Part shown: positions 8,945 through 16,937 of the stretch, one piece after another
How the letters are laid out: each line of letters opens with the position of its first letter
How positions within the stretch are numbered: position 1 is the stretch's first letter
NCBI GenBank assembly: GCA_902579465.1
Contig: CACHGV010000006.1
Coordinates: 1-64,000 of the forward strand
DNA: 64,000 nucleotides
Direction: 5' to 3'
DNA from: an uncultured Pelagibacteraceae bacterium
GTDB taxonomy: Bacteria > Pseudomonadota > Alphaproteobacteria > Pelagibacterales > Pelagibacteraceae
The notes under the pieces: model-generated
The model's database searches: none
Told to the model about the DNA's origin: nothing
Seen by the model: the letters and a program-made list of their open reading frames with translations, nothing else
Made by a program: the position numbers and the translations under genes

Positions 8945-9268
8945 ATGACAACAATAAACAAAAGAGAACAACTGGTAAATTTACCTGTACCAGTGAAAAG
9001 TAAAATAGGTATAAAACATGAAGGGATTTTAGATGTCATCAAAAAAACAGTCACTGTTTCGAAAGATGAATTCAAAAAACCTCAAGAATGGATGGAACAA
9101 CTCACAAGGTTGATAGAAGGTTCATTTGCTTGCAAAAGTGAATGTATTGCTGCTACTCCACCAATCATACGACACACTGATCCGTCAGATTTAAATAGTC
9201 AAATGGAAATAACTTCTATAGTTATAGATGTGTCTGATGTTATGAAGAAGGAGGGTTTATGTCAGTAG
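8945..9268 (+). CDS. Hypothetical protein, 107 residues
   Basis: I do not recognise this small soluble protein. It has no signal peptide or membrane helix and carries a CKSEC motif near residue 73. A full-strength ribosome binding site lies four bases upstream of its ATG. Its last 10 bases overlap the start of the GIY-YIG-like gene, so the two are very probably translated together and may act together. Base composition looks less A/T-rich than in surrounding genes, which with the strong ribosome binding site hints at phage or plasmid origin. Confidence 0.65.
   Translation: MTTINKREQLVNLPVPVKSKIGIKHEGILDVIKKTVTVSKDEFKKPQEWMEQLTRLIEGSFACKSECIAATPPIIRHTDPSDLNSQMEITSIVIDVSDVMKKEGLCQ
9248..9254 (+). 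promoter_or_regulatory. Strong Shine-Dalgarno site
   Basis: AAGGAGG lies four bases upstream of the ATG at 9259, inside the 3' end of the preceding 107-codon gene. It repeats the spacing of the site at 8934 and supports coupled translation of the two genes. Confidence 0.75.
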
Positions 9269-9987
9269 ATATAAATAAACTTACCTTTTTTAGAAGGCAA
9301 TCTCATGTATTAATGGATGAGCCTCAAACAGTGGTGCTGAAGCATGGATTAAGTTTCAATGCTGCCTTAAGTAGAAAAATAACTCAGAGTGGGTACAAAC
9401 GTTGCAAACTTGCTTTAGATATAAAAGATGATGACTATTCTTCAGCAAATAACTTATACATTGTACTTACTAATGAGGAAATTGAGAATGGAGGAACTAC
9501 TTTACCTCTTACTCATCCACAAAGAAACAACGGTGGAACGATTAGATACTTTGTTGCATGTAAAGAACTCATTGATAGAGTTCCAAGATTTGATGCAATG
9601 CGTAACTCATCGAGCCGATCAGAAAGAAGGTTGTTTGTAAAGCAATTACAAGAGAATATCTTCCAGGTAACTATAGAAGCTAATTTTGAAAATGAAGTTC
9701 AAGATTATAAGGATCTACCTAAAAAAGGTGGTGTTTATAGATATCTTAAAGATGGGTCTGTAGTTGAAATAGGTTCAAGCAATAATCTTAGAGTTAGAGC
9801 TTCTCAACATAAAAAAGATAATATGGAATTTGATCAAGTTCAATTTTCAATTATTGAGAATAAGGTTGAGAGACTTAAGGTGGAAAGAAAACACTTAAGT
9901 GCGTTTAAAAGTAAATATGGTGCTTTTCCAAAGTACAATAAAGTGCTTCCACCAATCTTAAAAACTGAGGGAGGTTTGCTCATATAA
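9259..9987 (+). CDS. Protein with C-terminal variant GIY-YIG nuclease-like domain
   Basis: The 242-residue product has an unassigned N-terminal region (about 1-150) and a C-terminal region resembling a GIY-YIG nuclease. Matching elements in order are GGVYRYL (157-163), EIGSSNNLRVRASQH (170-184) in place of YIG-x-S-x-NL-x-x-R-x-x-x-H, a Glu at 209 in KVERKHLSAF, and PKYN at 224-227. The second Tyr of the usual motif is replaced by Glu170. Arg178/180, Glu209 and Asn227 are kept, so metal binding is plausible but activity is uncertain. It overlaps the 107-residue gene upstream and ends just before a hairpin terminator. Identification is by motif only. Confidence 0.6.
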   Translation: MSVDINKLTFFRRQSHVLMDEPQTVVLKHGLSFNAALSRKITQSGYKRCKLALDIKDDDYSSANNLYIVLTNEEIENGGTTLPLTHPQRNNGGTIRYFVACKELIDRVPRFDAMRNSSSRSERRLFVKQLQENIFQVTIEANFENEVQDYKDLPKKGGVYRYLKDGSVVEIGSSNNLRVRASQHKKDNMEFDQVQFSIIENKVERLKVERKHLSAFKSKYGAFPKYNKVLPPILKTEGGLLI

Positions 9988-9995
9988 ACCCATTA

Positions 9996-10025
9996 CCCAG
10001 CAGCATTTATTGCTGCTGGGGGTTT
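9996..10025 (+). terminator. Rho-independent-like terminator
   Basis: CCCAGCAGCA (9996-10005), a 5-base loop, and TGCTGCTGGG (10011-10020) form a perfect 10-bp GC-rich stem, followed by GGTTTA. The T-run is short, so termination strength is uncertain. It closes the 8945-9987 gene pair. Confidence 0.75.
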
Positions 10026-10041
10026 AAAGCAAAAATATATT

Positions 10042-10761
10042 ATGAATAAAATATATAAATTAAGCCCTTCAGATTTTGGTTTTCTTTACGATGAGTGCAA
10101 GCGCTGCTTTGTAAAAAAAGTTAAATTTGGTTTCAATAGGCCTCGCAGCATTATGCCTTCTATATTTATTAAAATAGATTCAATTATGAAAGATCATTTT
10201 GAGGGCAAGTCACCTAAAGATATATCAACAACTCTGCCGGAGGGGAAAATAGAGTTTGGGTCCAAATGGGTTCAGTCTAAAAACTTTACTGACAGAAATA
10301 CTGGCAATAAATGTTATATCAAAGGGGTTACTGACACTGTTTTAGGATTCGAGGACAATACTTATGGTGTAATCGATTTTAAGACGAGTAGTGTTAAAGA
10401 ACAAAATGTTGAGAAATACAGCCGGCAGCTACATGCATATGCTCTTGCACTTGAGAATGCTGCTGATGGAAAACCAGCTCTAAAACCAATTTCAAGAATA
10501 GGTTTATTTGTTGTGGAACCTGAAAAATTTTTGAGAGATTCAAACAATGAGTATTTTTTTAAGAATCTTGTTAAATGGCAGGAAATTCCTAGAGATGACA
10601 TTAAGTTCTTCAAGTTTCTAAAGGAGGTTGTTTCACTGTTATCTGAAGAAAAACTTCCAGACGCTGGACACAATTGTTCACACTGTAAGTATATAAACGA
10701 TAATAAATATTTTTCTTCCACAAAAGATAAGATAGAAAAAAATAAAGAAATTATTCTTTAA
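10042..10761 (+). CDS. PD-(D/E)XK nuclease, Cas4/RecB-like, with four cysteines
   Basis: This 239-residue protein carries the PD-(D/E)XK nuclease core: Asp98 (KGVTDTVLGFED), Asp112-x-Lys114 (GVIDFKTSS) and the QxxxY motif at 129-133 (RQLHAYALALE). A CxxC pair near the N-terminus (Cys19, Cys22) and another near the C-terminus (Cys212, Cys215) bracket the core, as in Cas4/AddB-type nucleases that hold a 4Fe-4S cluster. The Cas4 pattern is usually one N-terminal and three C-terminal cysteines, so 2+2 is a variant. No cas genes or helicase are nearby. It probably processes DNA ends in repair or recombination, or derives from phage. It lies between two hairpin terminators, so it is its own unit. 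Confidence 0.75.
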   Translation: MNKIYKLSPSDFGFLYDECKRCFVKKVKFGFNRPRSIMPSIFIKIDSIMKDHFEGKSPKDISTTLPEGKIEFGSKWVQSKNFTDRNTGNKCYIKGVTDTVLGFEDNTYGVIDFKTSSVKEQNVEKYSRQLHAYALALENAADGKPALKPISRIGLFVVEPEKFLRDSNNEYFFKNLVKWQEIPRDDIKFFKFLKEVVSLLSEEKLPDAGHNCSHCKYINDNKYFSSTKDKIEKNKEIIL

Positions 10762-10766
10762 AATTA

Positions 10767-10807
10767 TAAGGGGCCCAATAAGGTTTTTTTGGCCCCTTTA
10801 CTTTTTT
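10767..10807 (+). terminator. Rho-independent-like terminator
   Basis: AAGGGGCC (10768-10775) pairs with GGCCCCTT (10791-10798), followed by TACTTTTTT. It lies directly after the nuclease gene and ends the accessory block. Confidence 0.8.
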
Positions 10808-10840
10808 ATAATTTAAATTATCTAAAATTAAATTATAATT

Positions 10841-11986
10841 ATGAATTTAAAACCAACAAGACATACAGCTATTGAAAATCTCAATATCTTTATTGAGAAA
10901 AATTTAGAAGAGTATTCAAGGCTAAGAAATTTTGATTTTGGACCCGATAAAAGATCTAATACATCTTGCTTATCACCATACATAACACACGGGGTGATTA
11001 ACGAAAAAGAAGTAATTAATAAGTCACTAGATAAATTTTCTTTCTCTAAAAATGAAAAGTTTATTCAAGAAGTTCTATGGAGAACTTATTGGAAAGGGTG
11101 GATGGAACTTCGATCTGGAGTATGGGATGACTATTTAATAGATTTGATAAGAATTAAAGAAGAATTTAAGGATAATAAGAGTTACTTAAATGCGATTGAA
11201 GGCAACACATCAATTGAGTGCTTTAATGAATGGGTAAATGAATTAAAAACCTTTAATTATTTGCATAATCATACAAGAATGTGGTTTGCAAGTATTTGGA
11301 TATTTACACTTGAATTACCTTGGCAACTTGGTGCTGAATTTTTTATGCAACACTTATACGATGGTGATACTGCATCTAATACCTTAGGTTGGCGTTGGGT
11401 TGCAGGTATTCAAACTCAAGGGAAACATTATCTTGCAAGTGAATGGAATATTAAAAAATTTACAAATAATAGATTTGAAAATATAAAACTTAACGAAAAT
11501 GCACCTCCAAAGGTAAACGATAAAAATTACATTATTCTTCATAAAACTTTTGAAAATCCAATAAATATTGAGGAGAAAAACTTACTAGTTTTTGAAAATA
11601 ACTTAGCATTTGAAATCACTGACTTTGCAATTCAAAAATTCAAAAAAATTCTACTTATTGCTAATAAAAATGAAAATAGAAAAATTAAACTCAGTGAAAA
11701 TGTAGAGAATTTTAAGGCTAGTTTAATTGAGGAACAAAAGAAAAGGTTACAGGAAAAATCAATTAACTGTGAGATTATTGATATTAGCGAAATAAAAAAT
11801 TTAGAAAGTGCTTATTGTCTTTATCCAACAGTTGGAGAAAATTTAGATTACATAAATCAAAGCTCTCTTAAAAATATTGAGTTTCTCTACAGAAGACTTG
11901 ATCAAAACTCATGGAAATTCTGTAATAAAGGTTTTTTTAACTTTAAAAAATACATACCTAAAATAGTTGAAGATCTTAAAAATTAA
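10841..11986 (+). CDS. Photolyase/cryptochrome-related FAD-binding protein lacking N-terminal antenna domain
   Basis: The 381-residue protein starts directly in the FAD-binding alpha-helical domain of photolyases, without the usual ~150-200 residue N-terminal alpha/beta domain. FAD-domain signatures in order are SCLSPYITHG (42-51), EVLWRTYWKGW (77-87), YLHNHTRMWFASIW (140-153) and DGDTASNTLGWRW (174-186). After about residue 230 comes an alpha/beta-looking region starting KNLLVFENNLAFE. It loosely recalls the start of a photolyase antenna domain, as if the domain order were permuted. Light-driven DNA repair or blue-light sensing is possible but not shown. It overlaps the convergent MBL gene by 11 bases. 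Confidence 0.8.
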   Translation: MNLKPTRHTAIENLNIFIEKNLEEYSRLRNFDFGPDKRSNTSCLSPYITHGVINEKEVINKSLDKFSFSKNEKFIQEVLWRTYWKGWMELRSGVWDDYLIDLIRIKEEFKDNKSYLNAIEGNTSIECFNEWVNELKTFNYLHNHTRMWFASIWIFTLELPWQLGAEFFMQHLYDGDTASNTLGWRWVAGIQTQGKHYLASEWNIKKFTNNRFENIKLNENAPPKVNDKNYIILHKTFENPINIEEKNLLVFENNLAFEITDFAIQKFKKILLIANKNENRKIKLSENVENFKASLIEEQKKRLQEKSINCEIIDISEIKNLESAYCLYPTVGENLDYINQSSLKNIEFLYRRLDQNSWKFCNKGFFNFKKYIPKIVEDLKN

Positions 11987-13037
11987 ATATATTTTTTAAT
12001 GATTGGAATTCTCCAATTTTAAAAATAATTGCATCTTCTTTTTTAAAACCATATTTTTCTGCATTATCTTTAAATCTAACTGGTGGTTCCATTATTGGCT
12101 CCAAAGATAAAACAAAAGTACCCCAATGCATTCCTAATACTTTTTTACTTTTTAAATCTCTGGCAATACTTAGGGCCTCTTCAGGATTAGTATGATAAGA
12201 AGATTTATCTTTATTTGGAGATAATGGATAAAAGTTATAAGCACCAATATTAATAAAAGTTAAATCAATAGGCCCATATTTTTCACCTAATTCTTTATAA
12301 ATATTTCCAACACCAGTATCACATGCAAAAAGTATTTTTTTATTTTTATATTCAATTAAGAAATTTCCCCATAATGTTTTGTTGGTATCTGTCAAACTTC
12401 TTTTTGACCAATGCACTGCAGGAACTAATGTTACTTTTAAATCCTCATTAATCTTAATTTCATCATACCAATCCATTTCGTTCACATCTTTATATTTATT
12501 TCTTGTAAAATATTTTCCAAGTCTTAAAGGAAGTAGAACCTTTGCATCTTTGTAAGGAAATTTTCTTATTGTTCTCATATCTTGGTGATCATAATGATTA
12601 TGTGTTAGAAGAAATAAATCAGTTTTTGGAAGTTCATTTAAGTTTAAGGCTGTTTTGGTAAATCTTTTTGGACCAAAAATAAAAGGTCCTGCATTTTTTG
12701 AAAATACTGGATCAGTTATTATTGTTGTATTTCCAAGCTTAATTAAGAAGGTTGCATGTCCTATCCAGCCAACATAATCATCATTTTTTAGATTTTCTAA
12801 ATCTGAGAGCACTTTTTGTTTTTCAATAATATGATCTTCGGGAATAGTCATATCAAGTTTTTTCTTTTCCTTATTAAATACTTTAAATGACCACTTAAAA
12901 TTTATGTTTCTTTCTGGAGATCCTTCAGGATTTCTAAAACTACCGTCAGGTAAATGATGATAAGGTGTTTTTTCCATAGCTAATGTTAAAGAATTATAGA
13001 TAAAAAATATAACAATTAAAATTGTTAACTTTGGCAA
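11976..13037 (-). CDS. Metallo-beta-lactamase-fold hydrolase, NAPE-PLD-like, exported or membrane-tethered
   Basis: The product (353 residues) has a hydrophobic N-terminal segment (about 4-20) that may be a signal peptide or anchor. The binuclear metal motif is THNHYDHQD with His146, His148, Asp150 and His151. Further ligand-type residues follow in VPAVHWSKRS, FACDTGVG and LGMHWGTF. This layout is that of the UlaG/NAPE-phospholipase D branch of the superfamily. Substrate is unknown; a phospholipid is a reasonable guess from the branch. The gene precedes folD in reverse order and its 3' end overlaps that of the photolyase-like gene by 11 bases. Confidence 0.85.
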   Translation of the reverse strand: MPKLTILIVIFFIYNSLTLAMEKTPYHHLPDGSFRNPEGSPERNINFKWSFKVFNKEKKKLDMTIPEDHIIEKQKVLSDLENLKNDDYVGWIGHATFLIKLGNTTIITDPVFSKNAGPFIFGPKRFTKTALNLNELPKTDLFLLTHNHYDHQDMRTIRKFPYKDAKVLLPLRLGKYFTRNKYKDVNEMDWYDEIKINEDLKVTLVPAVHWSKRSLTDTNKTLWGNFLIEYKNKKILFACDTGVGNIYKELGEKYGPIDLTFINIGAYNFYPLSPNKDKSSYHTNPEEALSIARDLKSKKVLGMHWGTFVLSLEPIMEPPVRFKDNAEKYGFKKEDAIIFKIGEFQSLKNIFNF

Positions 13038-13043
13038 TAATTT

Positions 13044-13892
13044 TTAATTGTTTAAGGTTCTTTTAAAACACTCAATTGTATTTTTTAATAAACAAGCAAT
13101 TGTCATTGGTCCAACTCCACCTGGAACTGGAGTTAAAGCTTTTGCAACTTTTGAAACTTCTTCAAAATCAACATCACCTACCAAACCATTTTCTGTTTTA
13201 TTTATGCCAACATCAATAACTATTGCATCTTTTTTCACCCAATCACCTTTTATAAGTTCAGGAATTCCAACTGCAGCAACAATAACATCGGCTTCTAAGC
13301 ATTCATGCTGAAGGTCTTTTGTTTTTGAGTGAGTAATTGTTACTGTACAATCTTCTTGAAGTAAAAGTTGTGCCATTGCCTTACCATTTAAATTTGACCG
13401 CCCAATCATTACAGCTTTTTTTCCTGTTAGGTTAGGTTCAATTTTTTTTAGTAAATAATAACATCCAAGAGGTGTACAAGGAATTGAACCTTGGTATCCA
13501 GATGAAAGATTACCAACATTCATTGGGTGTAAACCATCAACATCTTTATGTGGTGAAATAGTTTCTATAACGTGTTGCTTGTTAATATGTTTTGGGAGTG
13601 GCAATTGAACCAAAATTCCTGAAACAGTTTCATCTTTATTAAGTTCTTCAATTTTATCTAAGACTGTTTTTTCATCTACAGTATCAGGGTATTTAATAAC
13701 TTCAGATTTTAAACCAACTTCTGTTGCTGATTTTTCTTTATTTCTTACATAAATCTGACTTGGAGCAAGGTCCCCAATCAGAATAACGGTTAGTCCTGGA
13801 ACTTTTTTATATTTTTTTTTAAGGCCATCTACCTCTGTTTTCAATTCTTCTCTTAATTCAGCTGATTGTTTTTTACCGTCTATTAAAATCAT
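13044..13892 (-). CDS. folD: Bifunctional methylenetetrahydrofolate dehydrogenase/cyclohydrolase FolD
   Basis: FolD interconverts 5,10-methylene-, methenyl- and 10-formyl-tetrahydrofolate with NADP. The 282-residue protein has the family sequence YVRNKEKSATEVG with the catalytic Lys, the motif GILVQLPLP, GRSNLNGKAMA, and PVPGGVGPMT at the end. I chose the ATG at 13890-13892 (MILIDGKK) because homologs begin there and it avoids running into yggT; an in-frame ATG at 13934 would add 14 unlikely residues. Confidence 0.97.
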   Translation of the reverse strand: MILIDGKKQSAELREELKTEVDGLKKKYKKVPGLTVILIGDLAPSQIYVRNKEKSATEVGLKSEVIKYPDTVDEKTVLDKIEELNKDETVSGILVQLPLPKHINKQHVIETISPHKDVDGLHPMNVGNLSSGYQGSIPCTPLGCYYLLKKIEPNLTGKKAVMIGRSNLNGKAMAQLLLQEDCTVTITHSKTKDLQHECLEADVIVAAVGIPELIKGDWVKKDAIVIDVGINKTENGLVGDVDFEEVSKVAKALTPVPGGVGPMTIACLLKNTIECFKRTLNN

Positions 13893-13897
13893 GATTA

Positions 13898-14188
13898 TTA
13901 AAAAATAAGTGGTGCTATGTAGAGTTTCATACACATTTCTACAAACCAGATCAACAAAAGAAGAATGATAGGTGATATATCAAATGCACCTAGACTCGGC
14001 AAAAAACCCCTTATTTTATTAAGTATTGGATCAGTAAGCTTATAAGTAAACTCTAATATTGAATAAACAAATCTATTTGAAGTATTTAATACATTAAAAG
14101 CTATTAACCAGCTAATGACAACGTTAGCGATTACTACATAAGAATATAATTTTAATAATTGTAAAGCTAAGTAAAAAATAGCTATCAT
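13898..14188 (-). CDS. yggT: YggT family membrane protein
   Basis: This 96-residue protein has two hydrophobic helices joined by a loop containing TDPILNKIRGFLPSLGAFD, the recognisable YggT signature (a P-rich segment before the second helix). The family has been linked to osmotic tolerance and envelope function, but a mechanism is not established. It overlaps the start of the upstream mscS-like gene by 4 bases and is followed 5 bases later by folD. Confidence 0.9.
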   Translation of the reverse strand: MIAIFYLALQLLKLYSYVVIANVVISWLIAFNVLNTSNRFVYSILEFTYKLTDPILNKIRGFLPSLGAFDISPIILLLLIWFVEMCMKLYIAPLIF

Positions 14189-15270
14189 TTCTTCTCTACA
14201 TATACAGAAGTGCTTGGGAAAGCAAAAGAGGCTTTGTTACCTTCAACAATTTCTTTGATTTTAATTGCAAGTCTTTCTTTTACTAACAACATTTCAGTCC
14301 AACTATTTGTTTTTGTATAACATCTTACGTACATATCTATTGAGCTATCAGCAAATTTATCAACTCTAACTGAAACGCCAACTTTAGTATCATAATCTTC
14401 TGAACCATTTATAAAATCTTCTATCTCATTTCGTATAGTTTTTAATTGTTCAACTGTAGAGTCATACTGAAGAGTTATAGTCCAACTAATTCTCCAATTT
14501 GTAATTTGACTTTTATTAATCACAGCATTCTCTGCAAACTGGAAATTTGGAATAATTGCTAAAGACTTGTCAAATTTTCTTATAACAGTTGATCTAAAAC
14601 CAATTTTTTCAACTACTCCCTCGATTATTCCTTCTACTTCAATCCAATCACCCATTTTAAATCTTTTTTCTACAAGTACTAAAATTCCTGAAATTAAATT
14701 TTTGAATAAATCTTGAGCTCCTAGAGCAACTGCAACACCGAATAAACCAAGTCCAGCAATAATTGGACCAATTTTAATTCCCCATAATTCTAAAACAGCT
14801 GCAGCACCTAATATTATAATTAAAATTTTTAATGATTTGATGATCCAGCCAATTAGTTCTCTAGTTAAAATCTTATCGAATCCACTTAGTATGTAGGAAA
14901 TTGGTTCAATAATTTGATGAATAATCCAAAAGAGCAATATTGTTATCAAAGTTCTATTTACATTATCTAAAAATAACCTCGTATCCTCTGCAAAAGACAT
15001 ATAGTAACTTGCAAAAAATACTCCTAGCACAATTGGAAGAAATCTAGCTGGCCCCTCCATTGCCTTAACAAAAGTATCATCAAGTTTATTGGTTGTTCTT
15101 TTTGATATTAATTCTAATTTTTTAATAACTAATTTACTTATTAAACCTCTGAAAACTAGGAATATAAAGAATATTCCAAGACCAATTAAGATCTCTACAA
15201 AGTTGACGCCTAAAATTCCTTTTTGCCATACAGACAAAAAAAGTCCTGAAAAGTTCTCAAAAACACTCAT
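14185..15270 (-). CDS. Small-conductance mechanosensitive channel (MscS family)
   Basis: The 361-residue protein has four or five N-terminal membrane helices and the MscS pore-lining helix, recognisable as GLGLFGVAVALGAQDLFKN. It is followed by the beta domain GDWIEVEGIIEGVVEKIGFR and a cytoplasmic alpha/beta tail. Such channels open under membrane tension to release solutes after hypo-osmotic shock. It is the first gene of the mscS-yggT-folD run, with hemD ending just upstream; the overlaps suggest one transcript. Confidence 0.95.
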   Translation of the reverse strand: MSVFENFSGLFLSVWQKGILGVNFVEILIGLGIFFIFLVFRGLISKLVIKKLELISKRTTNKLDDTFVKAMEGPARFLPIVLGVFFASYYMSFAEDTRLFLDNVNRTLITILLFWIIHQIIEPISYILSGFDKILTRELIGWIIKSLKILIIILGAAAVLELWGIKIGPIIAGLGLFGVAVALGAQDLFKNLISGILVLVEKRFKMGDWIEVEGIIEGVVEKIGFRSTVIRKFDKSLAIIPNFQFAENAVINKSQITNWRISWTITLQYDSTVEQLKTIRNEIEDFINGSEDYDTKVGVSVRVDKFADSSIDMYVRCYTKTNSWTEMLLVKERLAIKIKEIVEGNKASFAFPSTSVYVEKK

Positions 15271-15272
15271 GA

Positions 15273-15971
15273 CTAAATTTTATATAGCAAAAACTCTTCT
15301 TCACCAGAGTTAAATAGAAAAATTTTTTTCCACTTGATCTCATTTAAAATTGCTGATGCTTTTTCACCCATACACATCAAATTGGTATCCATCCAACTGT
15401 CTAAAAGATCATACTTTTTAAGTAATTTTAATAAACTCTTAGCGCTATTTTCTGAGTAAACATAAATTATATCAGGGATTGAAGCTTTTAATTGTGCTCT
15501 AAATTCCTCTTTTATTTCTTGAATTGATAAAACCGTATAGTTAATCAATCTCTTTAAAGAATAACCTTCAGAAATAAGATCTTTATCTAATCTACTAGAA
15601 ACTGTCTCACCACTTACATAAAGAAGTGATCCATTCTTTGGGTCATAGTTTTGTAATATTAATTCTTTTAAATTATTTACGTTTCCTTCTGCAGAGATAA
15701 TATTTTGAAAACCGTTTAGCTTTGCAACTTTTTCTGTTGCAGAGCCAACACAATAACATTCAATTTTTTTATCAACTCTATTTAAATCTAAATTCTTAAT
15801 CGCATTTGAACTTGTAAATATTATTCCCTTAAATTGTCTATAGTCAGGTTCATCGTATTTAATTGGTTCAACTTTTATCACAGGTAAATGAGACACTTTA
15901 TGTCCCAAAGAACTAAATTTTAATATTAATTCTTTACTATCCTCTAATGGTCTTGTTAATAAAATATGCAT
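15273..15971 (-). CDS. hemD: Uroporphyrinogen-III synthase
   Basis: HemD cyclises hydroxymethylbilane to uroporphyrinogen III. The family is poorly conserved; here the 232-residue length, the start MHILLTRPLEDS, GIIFTSSNAIK and the later IIYVYSENSAKSL fit it. Position directly after hemC (no gap between the hemC stop and the hemD ATG) makes the call firm. Downstream is the MscS-like gene two bases away. Confidence 0.92.
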   Translation of the reverse strand: MHILLTRPLEDSKELILKFSSLGHKVSHLPVIKVEPIKYDEPDYRQFKGIIFTSSNAIKNLDLNRVDKKIECYCVGSATEKVAKLNGFQNIISAEGNVNNLKELILQNYDPKNGSLLYVSGETVSSRLDKDLISEGYSLKRLINYTVLSIQEIKEEFRAQLKASIPDIIYVYSENSAKSLLKLLKKYDLLDSWMDTNLMCMGEKASAILNEIKWKKIFLFNSGEEEFLLYKI

Positions 15972-16883
15972 TTACCTTTTATAAGATCCTTTTGAATCTG
16001 ATTTTAGTTTTTCTCCAATCTTAATGCTTAAATCTTTAACCATTTTTTTATTTTCACTTTCTTCAACAAAAAATCTTTGTTTGCCATCTACTGAAAAAAG
16101 TTCAGCTTTTATATTTACAAGATCTTTGTCAATCTTTGCATACACACCAACAGCTGTATCGCAGTCACCCTCGAGTATTTTTAAGATTTTTCTTTCAGCA
16201 TTTGCAATCATTCTCGATTGATCATCATTAATTTTTTCCAAGATATTGATTATTTCTTGATCGTTTTCTCTACATTGTATGGCGATAATACCTTGTCCAG
16301 CACACGGTATTAATTCTTCAGTATTAAATTCATGTGTAATTTTATTTGTTAAACCTAAAGCTTCAATACCAGCTTTAGAGAGTAAAATTGCATCATAATC
16401 TCCATTCTCTAATTTCTCTATCCTAGTATCCACATTTCCTCTTATTAGTTTATAAATCAGATCTGATCTAATACTTTTTAATTGGTATTCCCTTCTGTAT
16501 GAAGAAGTGCCTATTATCGAATTAGGTTTAAGGTCTTGAAAATTTATATTGCCGTTGCTAATAAAAATTTCATTAGGCGAATTTCTTTTTAAATAAAAAT
16601 TTGTTATTAGCCCCTCTGTTTCAATTGATGGCATATCTTTTAAAGCATGTACAGCTATATCGATATTATTATTAATTAATTCTATTTCAATTTTTTTTGA
16701 AAATAATCCTTTTCCTCCAATGCTTGACAGCCTATCCTTTTGATTTTCATCTCCACTTGTGACTATTTTTTTTGTTTCTATGTGGGTCGAAGAAACTTTT
16801 TTAAGATGGTTTATCACTTTTTCAGTATAAATTTGAGCTAACTGACTTCCTCGAGTACCAATAATAAATTTATCCCTTTTCAT
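15972..16883 (-). CDS. hemC: Porphobilinogen deaminase (hydroxymethylbilane synthase)
   Basis: HemC polymerises four porphobilinogens to hydroxymethylbilane. The 303-residue protein shows IGTRGSQLAQIYTEKV at the start, HALKDMPS, SSYRREYQL and the cofactor-attachment region LEGDCDTAVG, whose Cys carries the dipyrromethane cofactor. It forms a two-gene hemCD unit and diverges from tsaD over a 54-base gap that must hold both promoters. Confidence 0.96.
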   Translation of the reverse strand: MKRDKFIIGTRGSQLAQIYTEKVINHLKKVSSTHIETKKIVTSGDENQKDRLSSIGGKGLFSKKIEIELINNNIDIAVHALKDMPSIETEGLITNFYLKRNSPNEIFISNGNINFQDLKPNSIIGTSSYRREYQLKSIRSDLIYKLIRGNVDTRIEKLENGDYDAILLSKAGIEALGLTNKITHEFNTEELIPCAGQGIIAIQCRENDQEIINILEKINDDQSRMIANAERKILKILEGDCDTAVGVYAKIDKDLVNIKAELFSVDGKQRFFVEESENKKMVKDLSIKIGEKLKSDSKGSYKR

Positions 16884-16937
16884 AATTCTTATTTTTATTA
16901 CATTCTTATAGTTTAATTGTATTAATTATAAATATTT

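Noticed and set aside
10362-10721. Long minus-strand frame inside the nuclease gene
   Set aside because: It lies antisense to a gene with intact nuclease motifs and has no recognisable features.
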